The notes below the pieces were generated by a model that did not search any database, was not told the origin of the DNA, and saw only the letters and a program-made list of their open reading frames with translations. From DASUZB01 sp036377075 (GTDB lineage Bacteria > Actinomycetota > CALGFH01), in contig DASUZB010000201.1 in the NCBI GenBank assembly GCA_036377075.1, positions 1 to 22,286 of the forward strand: a DNA stretch of 22,286 bases. Direction: 5' to 3'. The stretch's first letter is position 1. Each line of letters opens with the position of its first letter. Made by a program: the position numbers and the translations under genes. This document shows positions 7,038 to 12,827 of the stretch, in pieces.

Positions 7038-7536
7038 CGAGCTCCTGCCCGGCCCGACGGAGACGTCCAGGGACAGCCCCGAGCGGCCGCGGCGCGGGTT
7101 GCGGCCCAAGCGCGTGCGGCCCAAGCGGATGGGGCCCTTCAACGCGCTGGACGACCTGCTGCCCGGGCCGGCGACGTCCGGTTCCGGGCTGGACTGGACG
7201 CCCGAGCCGGACGCGTCCTGGCCGGCGTGGCTGCGGCCCAGGCAGACGGACCGGCCCCGCCGCGGCACGGAGGCCTTCGACCCGCTCGACGAGCTGCTGC
7301 CCGGCCCGCCACGCCAAGAGGCGCCCGCCAAGGTGCGCGCATCCTTCCAGCTCCCTCCCGAGGTGCTCGAGGCGGTCAGGGACGCCACCGCGCACCTTTC
7401 GGGGCCGCCGCTGCGCATGACCATGACCGCGCTGGCCGAGCGCGCCCTGCGGGCCGAGGTCGCCCGCCTGGCCGACGAGCACAACCAGGGCCGGCCCTTC
7501 CCCCAGCGGCCCCGCCCCGGCCACCGCGGCCGCTGA
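6997..7536 (+). CDS. RHH DNA-binding ParA partner with three LD(D/E)LLPGP motifs
   Basis: This 179-aa protein is very probably the ParB-like partner of the ParA it overlaps. Residues 1-105 are Pro/Arg/Gly-rich and likely disordered, with three copies of a motif: KRMGGFNALDELLPGP (5-20), KRMGPFNALDDLLPGP (43-58) and RGTEAFDPLDELLPGP (89-104). Residues 112-161 look like a ribbon-helix-helix domain: strand 'KVRASFQL', helix 'PPEVLEAVRDATAHL', helix 'TALAERALRAEVARLADEH'. The segment 'SGPPLRMTMTALAERAL' resembles RHH proteins found with ParA in other bacteria (from memory). The first two motifs follow basic residues and resemble the short ParA-activating stretch at the N-terminus of ParB. The ATG at 6997 has GAGGAG 8 nt upstream; ATG 6979 is an alternative. 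Translation is probably coupled to parA. Confidence 0.8.
   Translation: MVRRKRMGGFNALDELLPGPTETSRDSPERPRRGLRPKRVRPKRMGPFNALDDLLPGPATSGSGLDWTPEPDASWPAWLRPRQTDRPRRGTEAFDPLDELLPGPPRQEAPAKVRASFQLPPEVLEAVRDATAHLSGPPLRMTMTALAERALRAEVARLADEHNQGRPFPQRPRPGHRGR
7009..7308 (+). repeat. Three coding repeats of a 48-nt motif
   Basis: The copies are at 7009-7056, 7123-7170 and 7261-7308, 66 and 90 nt apart. Copies 1 and 2 are close at DNA and protein level; copy 3 keeps the 3' half (F-D-x-L-D-E-L-L-P-G-P). Many codon differences are synonymous (for example CTT/CTG, CTC/CTG), so the amino-acid motif rather than the DNA is being kept. Confidence 0.85.
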
Positions 7537-7641
7537 TCCGGTCCAAGGGCCGCGACCAGGCCGGGGTGCGCCGGCCCCGATCCGGGTACGTATCGACGGC
7601 AGGTGCGGGAAAGGCCATCGCGGAGGAGGGGAAGTTCGTTG

Positions 7642-7887
7642 GTGAGCGCGTGGGTGCTGATCCAGACCGAGGTCGGCAAGGCCGGCGACGTCGCCAAGGC
7701 GGTGTCGGCGATCGAAGGGATCAAGCGGGCCGAGGTGACCGCCGGGCCGTTCGACGTGATCGCGCAGGCGGCGGCGCCCGACCTGAACAGCCTCGGCGGC
7801 TTGGTCCTCACCAGGGTGCAGTCCGTGCCGGGCACGACCAGGACGCTCACCTGCCCCCTGGCGACGCCCCAGCCGGCCGGCCGCTGA
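7642..7887 (+). CDS. Stand-alone Lrp/AsnC ligand-binding (RAM) domain protein
   Basis: The 81-aa product is a single alpha/beta RAM domain: 'AWVLIQTEVGKAGDVAKAV', 'IEGIKRAEVTAGPFDVIAQ', 'LVLTRVQSVPGTTRTLTC'. In full-length Lrp/AsnC regulators this domain binds amino acids and drives oligomerisation; here the HTH is absent. Such short proteins are common in actinobacteria and are thought to sense small molecules or associate with full-length regulators. A GGAGGAGGGG tract (about 7621-7630) precedes the start; GTG 7642 is chosen, TTG 7639 also fits. The gap 7537-7641 before it shows only a GGCCGG/CCGGCC hairpin. Confidence 0.82.
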   Translation: MSAWVLIQTEVGKAGDVAKAVSAIEGIKRAEVTAGPFDVIAQAAAPDLNSLGGLVLTRVQSVPGTTRTLTCPLATPQPAGR

Positions 7888-7993
7888 GCCGCGCAGCACC
7901 TGGCCCAACTCGGGCGCTTGCCGACAGGCCGGGACGGTCGGGATGGTCGCGCCGATGTAACCAGCATTTGGCCCGCCGGACACCGAAACATCG

Positions 7994-7999
7994 TATCGT
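7994..7999 (+). promoter_or_regulatory. -10-like element of a possible leaderless receiver transcript
   Basis: TATCGT ends 10 nt before the ATG at 8010, and there is no Shine-Dalgarno, as expected for a very short or absent leader. A TTGGCC at 7968-7973 is the best -35 but the 20-bp spacing is long. The sequence 7970-8010 is locally AT-richer than its surroundings. Confidence 0.35.
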
Positions 8000-8009
8000 T
8001 CGGGCCGGC

Positions 8010-8438
8010 ATGTACAGCAACGCCGCGCTCCGTGATCACGCCCACGCACCGCGGTCAGACCGGCCCCGGGTGCTGGTGGTCGTCGACCTGCCCGTGCTGC
8101 GCAAGTCCATCGTCGACCTGCTGGAGCGGGACGGCATGACGGTGGTCGCCGAGGCCGAGGGCCAGCAGGCCGCGATCGCCGCGACCGAGGAGGCCGACCC
8201 CGACGTCGTGCTCCTCGACCTCCGCACGCGCCAGGTCAACGCGCTCGACCTGGTGCGCCACATCCGCGGCCTCGAGCTCACCGTCATGGTGGTCGGCCTG
8301 GTCGGCGCGAACGACTCGACGGCACCCACCGACGCCCGCGCCGTCGGGCTGTTCGCCCTGGTCAAGGGCAGCGGTCCCTGGGAGCTGCTGAGCGCGGTCG
8401 AGCAGGCCCACGCCAGCCTCCACCGCGAGCGCGGCTGA
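8010..8438 (+). CDS. Single-domain receiver protein with degenerate acidic pocket
   Basis: The 142-aa protein is a CheY-like receiver without an output domain. After an 18-residue N-terminal extension come strand 1 'RVLVVVDLPVLRKSIVDLLE', the phospho-acceptor region 'PDVVLLDLRTRQ' with Asp70, and 'LFALVKGSGPWELLSAV' with Lys119. Two usual residues are altered: the paired acidic residues after strand 1 are reduced to Asp26 (the next residue is Leu27), and the conserved Thr/Ser after strand 4 is missing ('VMVVGLVGAND'). Mg2+ binding and phospho-signal output may therefore be weak or absent. No histidine kinase is adjacent; the only sensor-like gene, at 16-17 kb, is truncated. I chose the ATG at 8010 because the receiver fold begins 18 residues later and a -10-like element lies just upstream. 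Confidence 0.78.
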   Translation: MYSNAALRDHAHAPRSDRPRVLVVVDLPVLRKSIVDLLERDGMTVVAEAEGQQAAIAATEEADPDVVLLDLRTRQVNALDLVRHIRGLELTVMVVGLVGANDSTAPTDARAVGLFALVKGSGPWELLSAVEQAHASLHRERG

Positions 8439-8507
8439 CCAGCGGGTTTCCCCGGCCCTTCGGGCGGCACCCCGGCAGGGCGGCCAGAGCGAGCTGAGGG
8501 GGACGAG

Positions 8508-9182
8508 GTGAGCGAGGCGGCCGAGCGCGAGGTGCGCCTGGGGGTCGGCCAGGTCGAGCTGGACGGCGACCTGGTGGTACCGGCGGGCGCCACCGGCGTG
8601 GTGCTGTTCGCCCACGGCAGCGGGTCGAGCCGTCACAGCCCGCGCAACCGGCGGGTGGCCGCCGCCCTGCGCGGGGCGGGGCTCGCCACCCTCCTGCTCG
8701 ACCTGCTGACCACGGCCGAGGAGGAGCGCGACCGGGCCACCGCCGAGCTCCGCTTCGACGTCGGCATGCTGGCCGGGCGCCTGGTCGCCGCGGTGGACTG
8801 GCTGCTCGGCGAGGCGGCGACCGCCGGACTGCCGGTCGGCGCCTTCGGGGCGAGCACCGGCGCGGGGGCGGCCCTGGTCGCCGCCGTCGACCGGCCACGA
8901 GCGGTGGCGGCGGTGGTCTCCCGCGGCGGGAGGCCCGACCTGGCCGGCCCCGCCCTGGCGCGGGTCCACGCGCCCACCCTGCTGATCGTCGGCGGCCGTG
9001 ACCCGCAGGTGCTCGACCTCAACCGGGCTGCGCTCGCGGAGCTGCCGCCGTCCTCCCGCCTCGAAGTGGTCCCGGACGCGACCCACCTGTTCGAGGAGCC
9101 CGGTGCCCTCGACCAGGTTGCCGGCCTCGCCGCCACCTGGTTCACCCGCCACCTCGGAACCCCGCCGGCCGCGCCGGTGTAG
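8508..9182 (+). CDS. Alpha/beta hydrolase (dienelactone hydrolase-like)
   Basis: This 224-aa cytoplasmic protein has an alpha/beta hydrolase layout: oxyanion-side 'VVLFAHGSGSSRHSPRNR', nucleophile elbow GASTG with Ser116, an Asp after strand 7 in 'LLIVGGRDPQVLDLN' (Asp165 or Asp170), and His193 in 'PDATHLFEEPG'. It would hydrolyse an ester, lactone or similar bond; the substrate is unknown. The GTG start is preceded by the purine-rich GAGGGGGACGAG. A 69-nt gap with a small GCCC-TTC-GGGC hairpin separates it from the receiver gene. Confidence 0.83.
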   Translation: MSEAAEREVRLGVGQVELDGDLVVPAGATGVVLFAHGSGSSRHSPRNRRVAAALRGAGLATLLLDLLTTAEEERDRATAELRFDVGMLAGRLVAAVDWLLGEAATAGLPVGAFGASTGAGAALVAAVDRPRAVAAVVSRGGRPDLAGPALARVHAPTLLIVGGRDPQVLDLNRAALAELPPSSRLEVVPDATHLFEEPGALDQVAGLAATWFTRHLGTPPAAPV

Positions 9183-9292
9183 CAGCGGGTGGACCCAGTA
9201 GGACTCGCGCACCGCCGGAGCCTGGCGACCGCGCCCCAGAGGCGGCGGCACGCACCAGCCGGCTGCTGCTCGAACGGCGAAAGGACGACGAC

Positions 9293-9943
9293 GTGAGCCG
9301 ACGGATCCTGGTGCTGGCGGTGCTCGCCGCGGCCCTGCTCACCGTGCAGACGACGGCGTGGGCCAAGGGCGCCTCCAAGGGCACCGTGTCAGGGGGCGGG
9401 CTGGCCAGCCCGATCAGCGTGACCGGGGAGGGCGAGCCGGGCAGCGGCGACCTGCTGGCCAGGCTCGCCGAGCAGACGGGCGCCTACGTGGCCATGTACG
9501 GGGAGGACGCAGGCTCCGGCACGCTCGTCGCGGCCAAGCCCACCGGCAGCCTCGGGCCGCACTTCCTGGTCACCTACAGCGTTCCGTCCCCGGCGGGCGG
9601 CGAGGACGCGGTCAGGCAGGACCTGTACCCGTTCGCGGCCCACGGGCCGGTGAGCTTCACCGCCGGCGGGCAGCGCTTCATGGACGGGATGCAGACCGGC
9701 GAAGGCTGGTTCCAGGCGCCGGTGGCCCTGCGCGAGACGCTCGCCGCCATCGGCGTGCGCAAGGCCTCCAACGCCGCGGCCGCCCAGCCGGCCGAGGCCA
9801 AGGCCGTCACGCCGGCCGCGGCGAGCCAGCCGGCCCGCTCGGGCTCGGCCGCCCCGCTGCTCACCGCCGGCGCCGTGGTCGCGCTGCTGCTGGCCGGCGG
9901 CCTGACCACGGTGGCGCTGCGGCGCCGCTCCAGCTCCAGCTGA
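9293..9943 (+). CDS. Exported, C-terminally membrane-anchored protein of unknown function
   Basis: The 216-aa protein starts at a GTG with AAGGACGA upstream. It has a signal peptide (Arg3/Arg4, hydrophobic core about 5-20, likely cleavage after 'TAWA'), then a roughly 125-residue folded region containing 'TGAYVAMYGED', 'LGPHFLVTYSVPSP', 'VRQDLYPFAAHGPVSFT' and 'EGWFQAP'. An Ala/Pro-rich linker ('AAAAQPAEAKAVTPAAASQ') follows, then a transmembrane helix ('LLTAGAVVALLLAGGLTTVAL') and an RRRSSSS tail. There is no LPxTG motif. The topology is an outside-facing domain on a stalk. I do not recognise the domain. A large palindrome just downstream ends the unit. Confidence 0.75.
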   Translation: MSRRILVLAVLAAALLTVQTTAWAKGASKGTVSGGGLASPISVTGEGEPGSGDLLARLAEQTGAYVAMYGEDAGSGTLVAAKPTGSLGPHFLVTYSVPSPAGGEDAVRQDLYPFAAHGPVSFTAGGQRFMDGMQTGEGWFQAPVALRETLAAIGVRKASNAAAAQPAEAKAVTPAAASQPARSGSAAPLLTAGAVVALLLAGGLTTVALRRRSSSS

Positions 9944-9957
9944 GGCGCCACCCGCAC

Positions 9958-9995
9958 GGCGCGGCGGCCGGGACGCGCGTCCCGGCCGCCGCGCC
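9958..9995. terminator. Perfect 38-nt palindrome, probable bidirectional terminator
   Basis: A 17-bp GC-rich stem (9958-9974 with 9979-9995) surrounds GCGC, which is itself self-complementary, so the whole element is a perfect inverted repeat. It lies 15 nt after the stop of the plus-strand gene and in the gap between two converging genes. No T-tract follows on either strand. Confidence 0.65.
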
Positions 9996-10013
9996 ATCGG
10001 CTTGCCGTCGAGG

Positions 10014-10031
10014 CCAAGGGTGTCGCCTTGG
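10014..10031 (-). terminator. Second hairpin in the convergent gap
   Basis: CCAAGG/CCTTGG with a 6-nt loop lies 48 nt downstream of the end of the minus-strand TIM-barrel gene. It is a candidate terminator for that gene; no T-tract is present. Confidence 0.35.
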
Positions 10032-10078
10032 TGTCTGGAATGCCAATTGATTATCGGTCGCTGCTGGCGCGGCGCCGC

Positions 10079-11107
10079 TCAGCCGAGCTGGTCGAGCGCC
10101 TCCAGGCTGGGCCAGAAGGCGGGCACGGTGGTGGCGTAGTCGTACAGGCTGGCGCCGACCACCCGCGCGTCGCGCGCGGCACGGACGAACTCCGCCACGT
10201 CGGCCGCGCTGACCGCGTCGGCGACGCCGCCGATCGCGTGCACCGGCAGGCCGGTGGCGCGGGCCGCGTCGGCCAGGTTCGCGGTCGTGTACGGGTAGGG
10301 GCAGTCGCCCCGGCCGCCGCGGCAGCCTCCCCGGTAGGACCAGTAGCCCATCGTCTGCACCACGTCGGCGTCGCGGGCGACGCTGCGCCAGGGGAAGCCG
10401 GCCCACCGCGCCCGGTACCTGGCCATGCCGCGGGGCGCGGGCACGATCGCGCCGACCGGGTAGCCGTCGCCCAGCGCGCGCCGGACCCGCTCCAGGTGGG
10501 CCGCCACGCCCGCGTTGAAGGCCGCGCGGTCGCCGGGGCCGGCCCGGTGCTCGATGTCGACCGCGAGCGCGTCGAAGCGCTGCCCGCCGCTCTCGAAGCC
10601 GGCAACGGCGAGGGTGCGGCGCACGTCACGCGCCAGCCAGCGGCCGTAGCCGGGCAGGTACCAGCCGACCACCCGCAGGCCGGCGGCGTGGGCGGCCTGC
10701 AGCCAGCGGCCGAGCAGCTCCGGCCGGACCAGGTCGGTGCCGTCGGAGAAACGCGCGGTCTGCAGGTAGAGGGTGCCGACGTGGTGACCGGCCAGGTCGC
10801 GCGCTGACGTGGCCGGGTCGAGGCCGAGGTCGTAGTGGTCCACCCAGGCGCCGAGGCGGCAGAACGCCGCGATGCTCGGCCGGGCACGCCCGGCCGAGCC
10901 GGGCACGGTCCAGGTCCCCTGCCGGCAGGGGGCTGGCACCGCCGCCTCGGCGGCCCCGGTCGCGAGGATCCCCGCACGCCGCCCGTCCGACCGTGGCGCG
11001 GCCGGGATCGGCACCAGCGCGAGCGCCAGGACCAGCAGCAGCATGCGGCGCCGCACCCGCGGCACCTGCGAAGGAAGGCGCGCGAGCGCGGCCAGTCGAG
11101 CAGGCAT
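10079..11107 (-). CDS. Exported TIM-barrel-like putative glycoside hydrolase
   Basis: The 342-aa protein has an N-terminal hydrophobic helix (about 22-36, after 'RVRRR') that is a signal peptide or anchor. The rest reads like a (beta/alpha)8 barrel: 'VGTLYLQTARFSDG', 'AGLRVVGWYLPGYG', 'FDALAVDIEHRAGPGDRAAF', 'YPVGAIVPAPRG', 'ADVVQTMGYWSYRGG', 'LPVHAIGGVAD', 'VVGASLYDYATT'. The strand-4 'VDIE' pattern recalls the D-x-E catalytic pair of several retaining glycoside hydrolases, but I cannot place it in a family and no activity is certain. Cys residues in 'APCRQG', 'FCRLG', 'GGCRGG' and 'GDCPYP' could form disulfides outside the cell. A TACAAC -10-like element directly upstream suggests leaderless transcription. 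Confidence 0.75.
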   Translation of the reverse strand: MPARLAALARLPSQVPRVRRRMLLLVLALALVPIPAAPRSDGRRAGILATGAAEAAVPAPCRQGTWTVPGSAGRARPSIAAFCRLGAWVDHYDLGLDPATSARDLAGHHVGTLYLQTARFSDGTDLVRPELLGRWLQAAHAAGLRVVGWYLPGYGRWLARDVRRTLAVAGFESGGQRFDALAVDIEHRAGPGDRAAFNAGVAAHLERVRRALGDGYPVGAIVPAPRGMARYRARWAGFPWRSVARDADVVQTMGYWSYRGGCRGGRGDCPYPYTTANLADAARATGLPVHAIGGVADAVSAADVAEFVRAARDARVVGASLYDYATTVPAFWPSLEALDQLG

Positions 11108-11113
11108 CGGCCG

Positions 11114-11119
11114 GTTGTA
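11114..11119 (-). promoter_or_regulatory. -10 element of a probable leaderless promoter
   Basis: On the minus strand TACAAC ends 6 nt before the ATG at 11107, which would place the transcription start on or next to the start codon. There is no Shine-Dalgarno. No convincing -35 was found at 16-18 bp. Confidence 0.45.
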
Positions 11120-11248
11120 CCACCCAGGCGGTGGCCAGACCAGTCAGGACCGGCCGGCGGTTGGGGCCCGGCCCGGGGGCAGGGAGGGGCGGGGAGCAGG
11201 GGACGGGCGTCGGCCGGCGCCCCGGTCGCCCGGAGGCCGAGACCCACC

Positions 11249-11462
11249 CGCATCGGCACCACTCCCGCAAAGGGATCCAAGCAGACAGGTACCGAGGAGC
11301 CATCGTGACAACTACGTAGATCCGCACGTCGGCGCGGGCGTGCGGAGGCACGCGGGGCGGCCGGCTGGCATGCTCCCCCCGCCGGCAGCCCCGCGACCCT
11401 GACCGGGCCGCCGCGGCGGCGGCGGCCGGGTGTGGCTCCGCCAGCACCGAGGAGGCAAAGCG
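11249..11462 (+). promoter_or_regulatory. Structured leader upstream of the Leu/Val dehydrogenase
   Basis: This part of the 355-nt gap holds, in order: a conserved-looking stretch (11264-11300) with a GAGGAG ribosome site; a 4-codon mini-ORF GTG-ACA-ACT-ACG-TAG (11305-11319); a 7-bp hairpin CCGCACG/CGTGCGG (11322-11345); and a large hairpin with 8-bp plus 6-bp stems (11351-11395). The dehydrogenase ribosome site follows at 11449-11455. It may be a regulatory leader, with the last hairpin acting as attenuator, but no known riboswitch class fits. The remainder, 11120-11248, holds nothing I can support. Confidence 0.35.
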
Positions 11463-12548
11463 GTGGGAGTGTTCGATCGGCAGACCGGGCACGAGCAGGT
11501 CGTCTTCTGCCAGGACCCGGCGTCGGGCCTGCGCGCGGTGATCGCGATCTACTCGACCGCGCTCGGGCCTGCCCTCGGCGGCACGCGCTTCTACCCGTAC
11601 CGCACCGAGGAGGACGCCCTCGCCGACGTCCTCGACCTGTCGCAGGCAATGGCCTACAAGGCGGCCTGCGCCGGCCTCGACCTCGGCGGCGGCAAGGCGG
11701 CCGTGATCGGCGACCCGCGCCGCGACAAGAGCGAGGCGCTGCTGCGCTCCTACGGCCGCTTCGTGCAGTCCCTCGGCGGCCGCTACGTCACCGCCTGCGA
11801 CGTCGGCACCTACGTCGAGGACATGGACGTGGTGGCGCGCGAGTGCGACTTCGTCACCGGCCGCTCCCCCGCCAACGGCGGCGCTGGCGACTCCTCGATC
11901 CTCACCGCCTACGGGGTCTTCCAGGCGCTGCGCGCGGCGGCCGAGGCCGTCTGGGAAGCGCCCTCGCTGGCGGGCCGCCGGGTGGGCGTCTCCGGGGTCG
12001 GCAAGGTCGGCCGCCGCCTGGTCGACCACCTGCTGGTGGACGGCGCCGAGGTGGTGGTGGCCGACGTCAGCGCCGAGGCGGTCGAGCGGGTGCGCGCCAG
12101 CCACCCGGAGGTCGAGGCGCTCGGCGTCGACGCCCTGCCCCGGGCGCCGATGGACGTGTTCGCGCCGTGCGCCATGGGCGGGGCGCTCGACGAGCCGACG
12201 GTGGCCGCGCTGCAGGCCCGGGTGGTCTGCGGCGCCGCCAACAACCAGCTCGCCGAGCCCGGCGTCGCCAAGCTCCTGGCCGACCGGGGCATCCTCTACG
12301 CGCCCGACTACGTGGTCAACGCGGGCGGGCTGATCCAGGTCGCCGACGAGATCGGCGGCTACTCCGAGGAGCGTGCCCGCGCCCGCGCCGGCCGCATCTA
12401 CGACACCACCAAGCGGGTCCTGCACCTGGCGGCCGAGGAGGGCGTCCCACCCTCGGTCGCCGCCGACCGCCTCGCCGAGCGCCGCATCGCCGAGGCCCGC
12501 CACCGCCAGGGCGGCGCCATGCCGCCGCTGCTGCCCGCCCTGCGCTAG
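11463..12548 (+). CDS. Glu/Leu/Phe/Val dehydrogenase, probably valine or leucine dehydrogenase
   Basis: The 361-aa protein has the length of bacterial branched-chain amino acid dehydrogenases. Substrate-domain residues are present: 'LGGTRFYPYRTEEDAL', Lys66 in 'MAYKAACAG', catalytic Lys78 in 'DLGGGKAAVIGDP', and Asp113 in 'CDVGTYVEDMD'. The NAD-binding fold follows ('GVSGVGKVGRRLVDHL', 'VVVADVSAEAV'), then 'CGAANNQLAEP' and 'APDYVVNAGGLIQVADE'. It would deaminate valine, leucine or isoleucine to the 2-oxo acid with NAD+, feeding catabolism and branched-chain fatty acid primers. GTG 11463 has GAGGAGG 7 nt upstream; an upstream GTG or ATG would lack a ribosome site. Choice between Val and Leu as main substrate is not possible from sequence alone. 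Confidence 0.92.
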   Translation: MGVFDRQTGHEQVVFCQDPASGLRAVIAIYSTALGPALGGTRFYPYRTEEDALADVLDLSQAMAYKAACAGLDLGGGKAAVIGDPRRDKSEALLRSYGRFVQSLGGRYVTACDVGTYVEDMDVVARECDFVTGRSPANGGAGDSSILTAYGVFQALRAAAEAVWEAPSLAGRRVGVSGVGKVGRRLVDHLLVDGAEVVVADVSAEAVERVRASHPEVEALGVDALPRAPMDVFAPCAMGGALDEPTVAALQARVVCGAANNQLAEPGVAKLLADRGILYAPDYVVNAGGLIQVADEIGGYSEERARARAGRIYDTTKRVLHLAAEEGVPPSVAADRLAERRIAEARHRQGGAMPPLLPALR

Positions 12549-12599
12549 TACAGTCAGTGCCGCCGGCGATCACCGAGCGGCTTCCGAGGCGGTGTGACG

Positions 12600-12827
12600 A
12601 TGGACGTTGCGGCTCTCGCACAGCTCCTGCACGAGACGGCCGAGCATCACGGCTCGTTCGAGGCAGTCGCCCCACCGCACGACTGGTGGGACTGGTACGC
12701 GGCGTACATGGACGCCCGGGAGCACGGAGGCACCCCGGAGGAGGCCTCCGCGGCCGCCGGACGCTACATGGCGGAGGTCAAGCACGTCGTCGTGGCCGAG
12801 CAGGCCGGGACGGAGCCGCCGACGTGA
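12600..12827 (+). CDS. Conserved small protein with aromatic WWDWYAAY motif
   Basis: This 75-aa cytoplasmic protein reads as helical ('VAALAQLLHETAEHHGSFE', then 'PPHDWWDWYAAYMDAREHG', then 'TPEEASAAAGRYMAEVKHVVV'). I recall near-identical short proteins in many actinobacteria, sometimes as a tail on other proteins, with no assigned function. ATG 12600 is chosen; GTG 12594 is an in-frame alternative closer to the GAGG at 12585. Its stop overlaps the next gene's start as GTGA, so the two proteins are translationally coupled and may act together. Confidence 0.75.
   Translation: MDVAALAQLLHETAEHHGSFEAVAPPHDWWDWYAAYMDAREHGGTPEEASAAAGRYMAEVKHVVVAEQAGTEPPT

Noticed and set aside
8449..8480. GCCC-TTC-GGGC hairpin as terminator between the receiver and hydrolase genes
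   Set aside because: Only 4 bp of stem and no T-tract; too weak to list.
11280..11310. Possible ydaO (c-di-AMP) riboswitch: AGGTACCGAGGAGCC looks like AGGUACGGAGGAACC of that class
   Set aside because: The other conserved segments of the class, such as the GGGGUUAAUC-type and CCGACAGCUAAC-type stretches, are not found downstream. A GEMM-I match was also considered from CGCAAAGGG and rejected for the missing first half.
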